Assembly: GCA_019914995.1 (NCBI GenBank)
Contig: CM034136.1
Span: 6,835,270-6,899,269, forward strand
Length of the DNA stretch: 64,000 bases
Source: Acanthochlamys bracteata
Lineage: Eukaryota; Streptophyta; Magnoliopsida; Pandanales; Velloziaceae
Direction of reading: 5' to 3'
Both the position numbers and the translations under genes were made by a program. Under the pieces are notes generated by a model. It ran no database searches. It was given only the letters and a program-made list of their open reading frames with translations, and was not told the origin of the DNA. Shown in pieces: positions 55,602 through 64,000 of the stretch; position 1 is the stretch's first letter, and each line of letters opens with the position of its first letter.

Positions 55602-56183
55602 TGTTAAAGAATGATTTTTAATTCCATATTGCTTATCAATAATCATGAGATGATATTCATAAAGATTTGGGCTTACTCTTCTCATAGCCAATTGATCTTG
55701 AGAAAAATCTTAAATTTATCACATTGTACCAAAGCGGACTAGACCGAATCGGCCCAAAATATGGGCTAAATTTAACTTATTATTCATATCTATTTATGAC
55801 AAATCGGCCCAAAATGTGGACTGAGTCTAACTTATTATTTATATTTATTTAGGATCTTTATGGTCCGGTTTATTTTAGGGCAAAAATAACTTGCTTTATT
55901 TAAGACAGGTAGCCCATTTTATTCAAAGGATAGTCGTCCGCTATATTTTAAGACAAGTAGCCTATTTCATTTCAGGACAGGTCGCTCGCTTCATCCAATT
56001 TATTACAGAAAATATAGACCACATTAATTCAATTTAAAAAAAACCACTCTGCTGCAGGGCAGGTGTTAAAGAATAGTTTAGTCCTATATCGCTTATCAAT
56101 GGTCCTGAGATGATATTAATAAAAACTTAAGCTCACTCTTCTCATAACCAATTGATTTTGAGAAGAATTTTAAGTTCGTCACA
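55602..56183. mobile_element. TRIM retroelement, copy C (582 bp), inside a pectate lyase exon
   Basis: It is a complete element: left terminal repeat 55602-55723, right terminal repeat 56064-56183, both starting TGTTAAAGAAT and ending in CA. A perfect 5-bp duplication ATGTT flanks it (55597-55601 and 56184-56188). The primer site TTGTACCAAAGC follows the left repeat and matches the initiator tRNA-Met site at 9 of 12 positions. The interior has a direct duplication of about 55 bp (AATCGGCCCAAAAT near 55749 and 55800) and then a run of decayed ~30-bp units (ATTTAAGACAGGTAGCCC-like). It encodes no protein. Size and organisation fit terminal-repeat retrotransposons in miniature. Confidence 0.88.
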
Positions 56184-57673
56184 ATGTTGATGGTATTCAG
56201 ATTAAGCCCAAGTCCAGGCATATTTGGATAGATCGCTGCAGCCTCTGTGATTATGATGATGGCCTGATTGATATTACAAGGGAGAGCACTGACATTACTG
56301 TTTCTAGGTAAGTAAACAAGGTTTTATTTAGTTATTTATTATTTTTTTTTTGAGAAACTAGCATTGCCATTAAGATCAACATCCTCTTTCCCCAAGATGG
56401 GATTTGAAGAAAAGTTTATGTCGACAAGGTTTAATGATTTGCTCTTTTAATATGCTTGGTAGGTTTAATTCAACTTTTCAGGTAACGGATATCAGTGTTA
56501 TACCTTCAAATGTATTTCTCAAAGCAATGGATTTTCAGAATTTTCATGATGCAAAATACTGTTGCCTGTTAACTGAAACTAAAAGATGCTTACTGCTTTT
56601 ATTATTGCAACCAGCGATTAAATGAGTATTCTATAATCAGTCAGTTCTTGCAATATGCCTAGCATAGTTTCTTGAGAGCATGAAATATCTTATTCATATT
56701 TATTGGCAGAAGTTAAAAAATGTAGTGCCATTGTGTATGCGATATGAAATTGTACCACCATCTAAACAATATAGTGCCATTCCAAGGTTACAGGTAGATC
56801 TCTATAAGAACCTGTAGCAACTTATAGGCAGGTTGATATCAGGCTGTAAATTGCCAAAGTGACAGAATCATCAGTTTAAAAGAATGGCACGGGCCATCTC
56901 GAAATGAAAATCCTTGATGGAAACAGATAGGGAAGGTCCACTATTTGGTTGGATTGTGTATTAGAATAATGTATCCGTATCTATCATTCTAACTTATACT
57001 GAGAATTGTATGCTGTATATTTACTTGTTATGAAACTTCGTTTTATTGAGTCAATGTAGAAATTGGTCTTCTTGATATGTCTGTCTTATTTGGTTTGTCA
57101 CTTCTCAATGCATGATAAAACCATGCTCATTGGTGCTGATAGTAGCAACATTGGAGATAGGTGTATACGTGTGACGATTCACCATTGCTTTTTTGATGGA
57201 AAAGTTCATCTTTATAACAATTATACAAGAAATTGGGGAATTTATGCTGTCTGTGCTAGTGTGGAAGCACAGGTTTTTAGCAAGCTAACATCAATTTTAC
57301 AATAAATTTGAACTTCTTCAGGACTTAGATTCGTTTTTTTTACTGTATGGCTGATTCTCTTACAGTGCAATATATATGAAAGGTTGTTTTCAAATATATG
57401 CCAGAAAAGGTATGCATTTGTAAACCTTCACACATTTTGTATGAATGTTCTTCATCCACAATTTCCTTATATATAGATGTAAATTTACCCGCAAGTCACA
57501 AGCACCTTTGCTTCTTTTCTTTGCCTCAAGGGAAGCTAACATTAACAACTGTATAGCCTTCAACAATTGATTATAATTGTGATTCAGGCGCCAGATCGTG
57601 GAGAAGCCATAGCTGGATGGATACGGTCAGAAGGAGATCTATTCCAGAATGGTGCGCAACATGGTTTGCTAGG

Positions 57674-58233
57674 TAGGAGTGGCAATTCATATTACTAGGT
57701 CGGTTCTGAATCGATCAATATAATAATCGAATTAAAATTATTCAATTTTAATTTAATCTATTTATTTATATATGTCAAAATTATCAATCCTAATTCAATC
57801 TATTTATAACCGGATAAAATTCAGATCGGTCCATTTAATAATTAAAATTATTAAAATAAAAATTATAAAAATTAATTTTTATTAATAATATATAAAAGTT
57901 ATTAATTGTGATATATTTAAAAATAAAAATATTAATTTTGACAAAATTTATAAATTAAATAAAAATTAATTAAATTAAGATAAATTAAAATATATATATA
58001 TACAAATTGAATTAAAATTTTTTGCTATTATTTTTTAATTATAAATAATATATATTATATAAATAGTTATACGAGTTAAACGGATCAATTTTCGGGTCAA
58101 TCTGAATTCGATCCAAATCCGTTTAAAATTTTCGAATCATTTTTAGGTCGATTCGAATTCAATTAAAATTTGATTCGAATTTAATTTTTTTGAGTCAGTT
58201 TTGGATCAGATTTTCAAGTCTTTGCCACCCCTA
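57674..58233. mobile_element. hAT-type MITE, copy 2 (560 bp), inside a pectate lyase exon
   Basis: Ends TAGGAGTGGCAA and TTGCCACCCCTA form inverted repeats of about 12 bp with one mismatch. A perfect 8-bp duplication TTGCTAGG flanks it (57666-57673 and 58234-58241). Without the insert and one duplication copy, the exon reads on in frame as GLLGGPAVEHVFN. It is the best-preserved member of the family also found at 8450-8982. No coding capacity. Confidence 0.92.
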
Positions 58234-58663
58234 TTGCTAGGAGGTCCTGCTGTGGAACATGTATTCAATCAAGGTCCAAGGAACACTACCCTACGTGGAC
58301 AATGGCGGCTGCATCAGCGTCTCTGAAAGAGGTTCTTCAGGTGTGTACAGGATGGCAATCTCTATATAGGCCAGCTGACACTTCTACTGCAATTCAAGGT
58401 TCTGCTGCATTCTAAAACATATACAGGTACATGAAACACCAACATCTGTACGTATACTGCGTTTGTGCTTTGTATTATTATATGATCTTTGTTTTTCCCT
58501 CTCAATGTGAGTGTTAGTAATATGCTTGTGTAATTAACTTGCATATATAGAATAAGATGTCACAAGTTTTTCCATGATGTAGTGAGACAGTTCTTTGCAG
58601 CTACTGTCAAACAATCAGGTGAATCTAGTGATAATGAGAACTGCTTTTCTAACATCCTATTGA

Positions 58664-58955
58664 GGGCTTGTTTCAATCGTTCGGAACTCCAATTTCTTCT
58701 ATAAAAATTAAAATTTTAAAGAATTTATATATTTTATTTACACAAAAAATTAGAATTTTTTTTTTACATACAAAATTTCAATTTTAATTTTTTTATTTGC
58801 ATATTGAAAGAATGTAGTTCTATCTTTTAATTTCTAATTCACTTTTAAAAATAATTAAAATATAAAAATGAACTCTACTTTTAATCTACTTTCTAAAATT
58901 TTATTTTTTATTTATGCAAAATTTAGTTACGAATATTTGACGCAAACTTTAATAT
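58664..58955. mobile_element. PIF/Harbinger-like MITE, second family (approximate)
   Basis: It starts GGGCTTGTTTCAATCGTTCG and ends near TTACGAATATTTGACGCAAA, an imperfect inverted pair resembling the ends at 11974-12262. The limits are approximate and no clear target duplication was seen. Confidence 0.45.
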
Positions 58956-58956
58956 G

Positions 58957-59197
58957 TCCCGCGTTTGGTAGTGCATATCAAAAATAATTTTTCAATTTTT
59001 TTTTTATTTTATATTTTTTAATATGTATTTTATAAATATTTAAAAATTTTATTTTAAAAATTTAGATAGTGTAAAAAAATTTTACGTAATGAAATCTTTT
59101 TTTACATATTTTTATTATTTTTTTGAAAATAAAAAAATAAAAAAATTTTATATTTTTCAAAAAAATTTTATTTTATAAACAATTTCAAACGCACCCA
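58957..59197. mobile_element. Tourist-like MITE, decayed copy
   Basis: It runs from CCCGCGTTTGG to CAAACGCACCC, with the family interior (AGTGTAAAAAAATTTTACGT). It abuts the preceding element, so the ends and duplication are uncertain. Confidence 0.6.
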
Positions 59198-59329
59198 CGT
59201 TGCAAGAAATTGTTCTGTCCCATTTATTATTCCGTCCTGGGTCTCAGTTAAATATCAACTCAAAGGAATGTTCATGAAGTACAATTATACAGACGTATTT
59301 CAAATTAAATGAGTGGTGAAATGGATTAG

Positions 59330-59502
59330 GAAAGCCCCATTTACGGCCCATTTAGAAACCTAGACTACTAATACCCAGGAAATTTGAATAAACTGGTTTT
59401 CTCCAGTTTAAATTCCATCTCATTCTTCGCTTTTTATACTGACGGCGGCGGCGCGAGAGAGCTAGACCCGGTTCCGTTGCAGAAGAAGCTTCGACAACTC
59501 CA
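59330..59502 (+). promoter_or_regulatory. Promoter and leader of RPL35
   Basis: GGCCCA (59345-59350) and a nearby GCCCCAT are site II-type elements typical of plant ribosomal protein genes. A GC-rich leader (GACGGCGGCGGCGCGAG, about 59441-59457) precedes the ATG. Confidence 0.55.
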
Positions 59503-61112
59503 ATGGGTGATCGATCTATTTATTCGAAACAATAGTTCCTCCTTGTTGTAGATCTAGATCTAGTTGCTAAACATTTCGATGTCTTTTTGATTCGTTTTCA
59601 GCGAGAATCAAGGTACATGAGCTCCGGCAGAAGAATAAGCCCGATTTGTTGAACCAGCTCAAAGAACTCAAGGGCGAGCTCTCTCTTCTCCGTGTCGCCA
59701 AAGTCACCGGCGGCGCTCCCAACAAACTCTCCAAGATGTAACTCTCTCACTGTGTCCGTCTTGTTTTATTTCGTGATTTGCTTACAGAAATTTGTAGTAA
59801 CTTAAATTTTTGGTTTGACTCACAGCAAGGTTGTGAGGAAGTCGATCGCACAGGTGCTGACGGTAATCTCACAGAAACAGAAGGCTGCTTTAAGGGAGGC
59901 GTACAAGAACAAGAAGTACATCCCGCTTGATCTTCGCCCGAAGAAGACGCGCGCCATCAGACGCAAACTCACCAAGCACCAGGTACTGCTCGAATCAAAC
60001 TTTGTTTTGTTTTGTGCACTATTGTTCCAGTTGATTTGGTTAGATTTGTAGTAACTGCGATGTAATGACGTTTTTGCTTGCTTATGGCCTTTTTTTAGTG
60101 AATCCACTACTATCAATGATCATGTATGTAGTTTGATCCTGCAAAAAAAGTTTAATGCTGCTGTTGTTTGATTTTCTAAAGATGTATGATTGATATTCTA
60201 GGAAATTCATAGTGCACAATGTCTGCAAGTTAATAGATTTTTTTAAACTGCTGTCCAGGTGATTTTTCATTTGATTTTGTAGTAAGTAGTTTGTATGAAG
60301 TTTGTTGTTTGTTGGCTAGCTTATGACTTTGTTATAGTTGCTGTCAAGCACCATGGAATCTGTATATAGTGTATTCCTGTTTGAAAAGTTTAATGTTCCT
60401 GTTATGGATTATTTAAGGATATGTAGTTGATAGATAGTTCTTGGAAATTAATAGCATGCAAATGTGTCTAACATTAATTGGTTTTGGTTTGTTATGTCAA
60501 GCTTAGTTCAAGCAATTCGTTGTTTTCAGTGATTAAAAACTACATTGATATACTTTCATCCATAAGTAAAGCACTTCATTTATTCTTGTCACATTTACAT
60601 TTGGAATCTGCACAATAAGTGAACTCTGTTACTTTTACACGGATGAATTCGGTTTATAAATAGATTGAAGATAGCAAGTCATTCCCTCATTTATCTCTTT
60701 CTCAGTTATCTGGTTGTAGATGCTATCTGTAGTGTTCAGCATGTCTTGCAGATATGAAGCATTATGAATGGACTGCTTAAACCTGTGAATCCCATGTCTT
60801 CATAGATGACTGCATACTAGTCTTGTGATTAGCAATCTCTTTTGACGTTGCTATTCTAGGATAAGTGTTCTCAGGCTTGCGAGTTCTTTATTTGTTGCAT
60901 ATTAGGAGCTTGCGAGTTGTTACTGGGTAAAACTTTTAGATGGCATCAAAGTTGATTTCATTACTTGTTAATAGTTCATTCCAAGTGATATTTCTTGTGT
61001 GATAACTGATCCTGTCCTACTCAACTCAAACCTGCAGGCATCTTTGAAGACAGAACATGAAAAGAAAAGGGAGAAGTACTTTCCCATGAGGAAGTATGCC
61101 ATCAAAGCATAG
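59503..61112 (+). CDS. RPL35: 60S ribosomal protein L35 (uL29)
   Basis: This is a large-subunit protein at the nascent-chain exit. Exons: 59503-59506, 59602-59737, 59826-59982, 61038-61112, joining to 123 residues, the family length. The first exon holds only ATG plus one base, a common layout in plant ribosomal protein genes. Recognised sequence: [20 protein letters not shown] at the start, then [55 protein letters not shown], and [11 protein letters not shown] at the end. The third intron is about 1.05 kb; I looked for C/D-box snoRNAs in it and saw no convincing one. The gene is intact. Confidence 0.97.
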
Positions 61113-61803
61113 AGTAGCGTGAAGTCTCAAGCACTTGTTTTGAATCTCAGTTTTAAGATGAATTCAGATATGTAATTTGGAAGTAATTTTTGTTAGCTGG
61201 CAATGCTATTATCTTCATGATATGGTTTTCAAGACTGAAAGTTATCAGGTCCAGAATATTGCTCCTCATGAGCCAGTATTCATGATATGTTTCTAGAATT
61301 AATCCTTTTACTCGTCCTAGAAGAATTACTGTACAATTGTGTGGTTTTCAGCCTTTAGCTATTGTTTCATTAGAATAAACATGTGCACATTACTTTACTT
61401 TGTTCTTGCATAATCTATGAAATCTAAACCTAGTCATCATGTGCCATATCTGCTTTGGCAGTGTGAATTCCGCTGATCTGCAAAAAAGTCGACAAAAGGA
61501 TCATGGGTGAAATTGTCCCCATTTTACTGCAATAATGGTCATGTTCTTATTAGCTCTTTTATAAGGTTTTATTCAGTTTTTACACATTTATATTCCATAT
61601 GCAATGCTTATATGAGCAGCTCAAAGATTAATAGCATTGCACCTGAATTCTACAATATCTGAAAAGCAAGTTTTCGACATCAAGTATATTGATATAATGG
61701 ATGATAGATTAAGAACAATAAATAATATTTTATATTTACTGTGCTTACTTGAATGAAATCGTTATTGACAGCATCACTGATTGCACTTTTATTGCACATT
61801 CGT
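61113..61803. other. RPL35 3' region and spacer
   Basis: The RPL35 3'-UTR is followed by ordinary AT-rich spacer. No further gene was recognised before the tRNA. Confidence 0.5.
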
Positions 61804-61877
61804 GACCGCATAGCGCAGTGGATTAGCGCGTCTGACTTCGGATCAGAAGGTCGTGGGTTCGACTCCCACTGTGGTCG
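61804..61877 (+). tRNA. tRNA-Arg(TCG)
   Basis: The full cloverleaf can be drawn. The acceptor GACCGCA pairs with TGTGGTC (one G-T), the D stem is GCGC/GCGC, the anticodon stem TCTGA/TCAGA holds loop CTTCGGA with anticodon TCG, and the T stem is GTGGG/CCCAC around TTCGACT. The A box (TAGCGCAGTGG) and B box (GGTTCGACTCC) are intact. No intron. The gene reads CGA codons (wobble-modified). It is 74 bases without CCA. Confidence 0.96.
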
Positions 61878-63110
61878 ATCGCTCTTTAGTCACCCTCTGT
61901 GATTTGTTATTTCCGCGTAAAAAATTTTTAAAGAGTTTTTTAAAATAGAAAATACTTTATTTTTAGAAATAAATTTTATTTTTTAATCTAAAACAAGTAA
62001 ATCAAATACTAAATAAATTTTACTATGTAAAATTTTTTTTTAAATTTTTAAATAAATTTTAAAAAAATATTAAAAATATAAATTGAAGAATTAAAACTAT
62101 TTATTATTTTATAGTTTAATTTTTATTTTGAATTTTATTTTATATTAAACTTTATTTTATTAATTTTAACTTTAATTTGTTCAAATTATTAGTTTTATTT
62201 TTTATTTTTATCAAATTTTATTTATTACTAAATTTTATTTTTACAAAATTTATTTTTCTAAAATTTATTTTGATGTAATAAGTTGCTCATTATATCATCG
62301 AGAATTTCTTGTCAATGATTAGTATAACTCGTGCTTGTTCTTTTCTTGTCAATTTTTGGAATTGAACCATTCTTTTCTGGTGCACTTTCGTAACAAGTAA
62401 AACTAAATTTTTTTAAATGATAGTTAAAATATGTAAAATATTAAAATCAAAATTTTAAAAAATAAAATTAGGTAATAATTAAAAGTTACCCTTAATGAAT
62501 AAGCTGCGTGATTACCAGTGGCCGCTGTATTGCCGCCGAAAGTGTAGCTATCTTTTTCTACACTTCCAGGTTTTAGTAGCGTTCACAATTTTCCATCTAG
62601 AGACCTGAAAACAAGACGCAAGATTTTACACAGCAAGAATTCCATGAAATGAAAATGCTTCAGATCACCTGCCGAAAACATCTCAAATCGAAGGGTCATT
62701 TGGCTATACGTTTCAAGTTTTCAACCGCTTTTCCTCTCATATTCAATTTTTTATTTTCAAATTTTTAAAAAAAATGAAAACATAAATTATATGATATAAA
62801 TTTCCTATATATAGATTTTTAAACTATTTTTTAATTAAAAAAAAAACTCATTTAAAAAAAACTCCACTAAAAACTACTTTAAAAAATATTTTATTGTAAA
62901 TAATTCCACACGTTTCAAAGTCCAAGCATCTCTGATTCTGCACTGTAAATTTATGCATTTTGAGGGCATATTTTGCAGTTCACTATGATAATAAATTAGC
63001 ATTAATTCGGATGTTTTCAGCTAAAATTTTGTTACTTCTTAGGTTATACATCAAATTACTCACTCTCTGCTCTGTTAACATCTAACAGGTATGCTACACA
63101 TCTGTCACCA
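61878..63110. other. AT-rich spacer downstream of the tRNA
   Basis: A reverse-oriented decayed Tourist-like MITE interior is visible at about 61920-62080 (AAATTTTACTATGTAAAATT). Another possible copy spans about 62697-62925 (CATTTGGCTATACG start, CCACACGTTTCAAAGTCC end). The last part before 63110 should be the 3'-UTR of the minus-strand gene. Confidence 0.5.
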
Positions 63111-64000
63111 CTAAGCTACCATATCTACGAAAAGGTCCTCCACGAGTTCTTCCGTCAATATGTCCTCCATCTCTTTCCCAAGAACATCAATATCATAACT
63201 CAAATCTAGCCAACTTGGTTCCAGGACATTCTCTAGTTGGGATTTCAGTTCTTTCCGACGCTTTGATACCATTTGACATAAGTACTCAACAAGATCGTTA
63301 GTTGTTGCTTTTGGCATGATCCTTTTGAAATTCATGTAGTGATGCAGGTTATTGCAATAGGCAGCTTCCTCTGCAAGAATGCAATTCACAAGATCGAAAA
63401 GCAGCTTTCTGTCGGGCAGCGGCCATGAGTTCATCATGCTATACTTCTTCTCAAGCTGATCAAAGGCATGCCTCTCTCCTGGGTGATCGATAAAGTTACG
63501 GCCCTCATATATCTGATGCCAACTAGTATGTTGAACACCCAATACAATAAGAACGTCTACTAGATAGGAGTACTCTCTGTCTGTGTCATCTTTAAAATAT
63601 GGTAGACCTACTGTATGAAAAGGTGGATGACATTCTGGCATATCATAGTCACTAACAATGAAACCTTCTAAATCGTCCGCAATTGAATCCTCTGGATCCA
63701 TCTCAAGGTGTTGGAGTTGCAATCGAAGTTCTGCATCAAACAAAAAATAACAGACAATCAGATGCCATGAGAAGTCAATGAATTGTACATGTGTTTAAAG
63801 CTATATTCTGCAGGTACCTTTGAGGTTTGCGCTTATGTCATCAAAGCATCCTGAACTAGTCTTCTCATCCTGCAGAGGTACAAGAACAGAGACAGGACTT
63901 GGCCCATCAATGTCTTTTGTAACTTCAGATAGTTGATCTTGATAACAGCCAGAGGAAATGCTCACTTGAAAGTTTTCAGATGTTGATGGTATACCCTGAA
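63111..64000 (-). CDS. TRM/LONGIFOLIA-type protein with DUF4378 (3' part)
   Basis: Two exons are visible: 63730-63111 with the stop, and 64000-63818, which continues beyond the window. The join restores NLKELRLQLQHLE. The upstream exon has the conserved GPSPVSVLVPLQDE motif, and the last exon forms a DUF4378 domain (YLVDVLIVLG; DRKLLFDLVNCILAEE; acidic EDILTEELVEDLFVD tail). Proteins with this C-terminal arrangement belong to the TON1-recruiting-motif superfamily, which brings TON1/PP2A complexes to microtubules and shapes cells. The TRM subgroup cannot be told from this piece. The intron between the two exons is 87 bp. Confidence 0.85.

Larger units (their letters stand above)
55369..58415 (+). 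pseudogene. Pectate lyase-like gene (PL1), disrupted by two transposons
   Basis: This is a relic of a pectin-cleaving parallel beta-helix enzyme. Recognisable parts: exon A 55369-56307 (DDGPGSLRGACRRKEPLWIV; GGRGHDV then, after a TRIM, DGIQIKPKSRHIWIDRCSL); exon B about 57096-57284 (HDKTMLIGADSSNIGDRCIR; VHLYNNYTRNWGIYAVCASV); exon C 57366-57409 (CNIYE; VVFKYMPEK in another frame); exon D from 57588 (PDRGEAIAGWIRSEGDLF), interrupted by a hAT MITE, then EHYPTWTMAAASASLKEV in another frame, ending at 58413-58415. Lesions: no upstream first exon in sight; TRIM insertion; no AG before exon B; loss of about 12 residues after FFDG, where the family has its RHPR catalytic segment; CT instead of GT after exon B; frameshift in exon C; MITE in exon D; frameshift near 58270. 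It cannot make a working enzyme. Confidence 0.9.

Noticed and set aside
59983..61037. Possible snoRNA in the long RPL35 intron
   Set aside because: ATGA- and CTGA-like words occur but never as properly spaced C and D boxes with a terminal stem.

Overview
The window is nuclear DNA of a flowering plant, most likely a eudicot. The genes are intron-rich with GT-AG borders, the spacers are very AT-rich and full of small transposons, and the proteins belong to plant families: SPIKE1, ER-type Ca2+-ATPase, CrRLK1L receptor kinase, expansin, PGG-ankyrin protein and TRM/DUF4378. I cannot name the species. Exon borders were read by hand and joined so that every reading frame closes.

Layout. 1-6767 (minus): the first 17 coding exons of SPIKE1, a DOCK-family Rho-of-plants activator; the rest lies left of the window. 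8.2-14.1 kb: AT-rich spacer with several MITEs. 14.5-21.1 kb (plus): an ECA1/ECA4-type calcium pump. 22.1-24.6 kb (minus): an intronless malectin-like receptor kinase. 28.5-33.6 kb (plus): a lipin-type phosphatidate phosphatase carrying an unusual internal protein repeat. 35.0-42.8 kb (plus): an 18-exon coiled-coil protein of unknown function. 43.2-44.3 kb (minus): a divergent alpha-expansin. 44.3-48.8 kb: a transposon-rich stretch with two TRIM retroelements, two MITEs and a decayed gene fragment. 48.8-52.3 kb (minus): an ankyrin-PGG membrane protein. 53.3-59.3 kb: a transposon-rich stretch holding a dead pectate lyase gene. 59.5-61.1 kb (plus): ribosomal protein L35. 61.8 kb: tRNA-Arg(TCG). 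63.1-64.0 kb (minus): the 3' end of a TRM/DUF4378 gene.

The genes do not form an operon or an evident cluster. Several have cell-wall or cell-shape roles (SPIKE1, CrRLK1L, expansin, pectate lyase relic, TRM), but I would not read this as more than coincidence.

The strongest discovery-type signal is the transposon archaeology. A pectate lyase gene was hit in coding exons by a TRIM (5-bp target duplication) and a hAT-type MITE (8-bp target duplication). Removing either insert restores the local reading frame. The gene also carries a deletion over a catalytic motif, frameshifts and damaged splice sites. Relatives of both elements lie elsewhere in the window, so small non-autonomous families can be defined here. 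I found no CRISPR array, gene cluster or clearly new enzymatic system.
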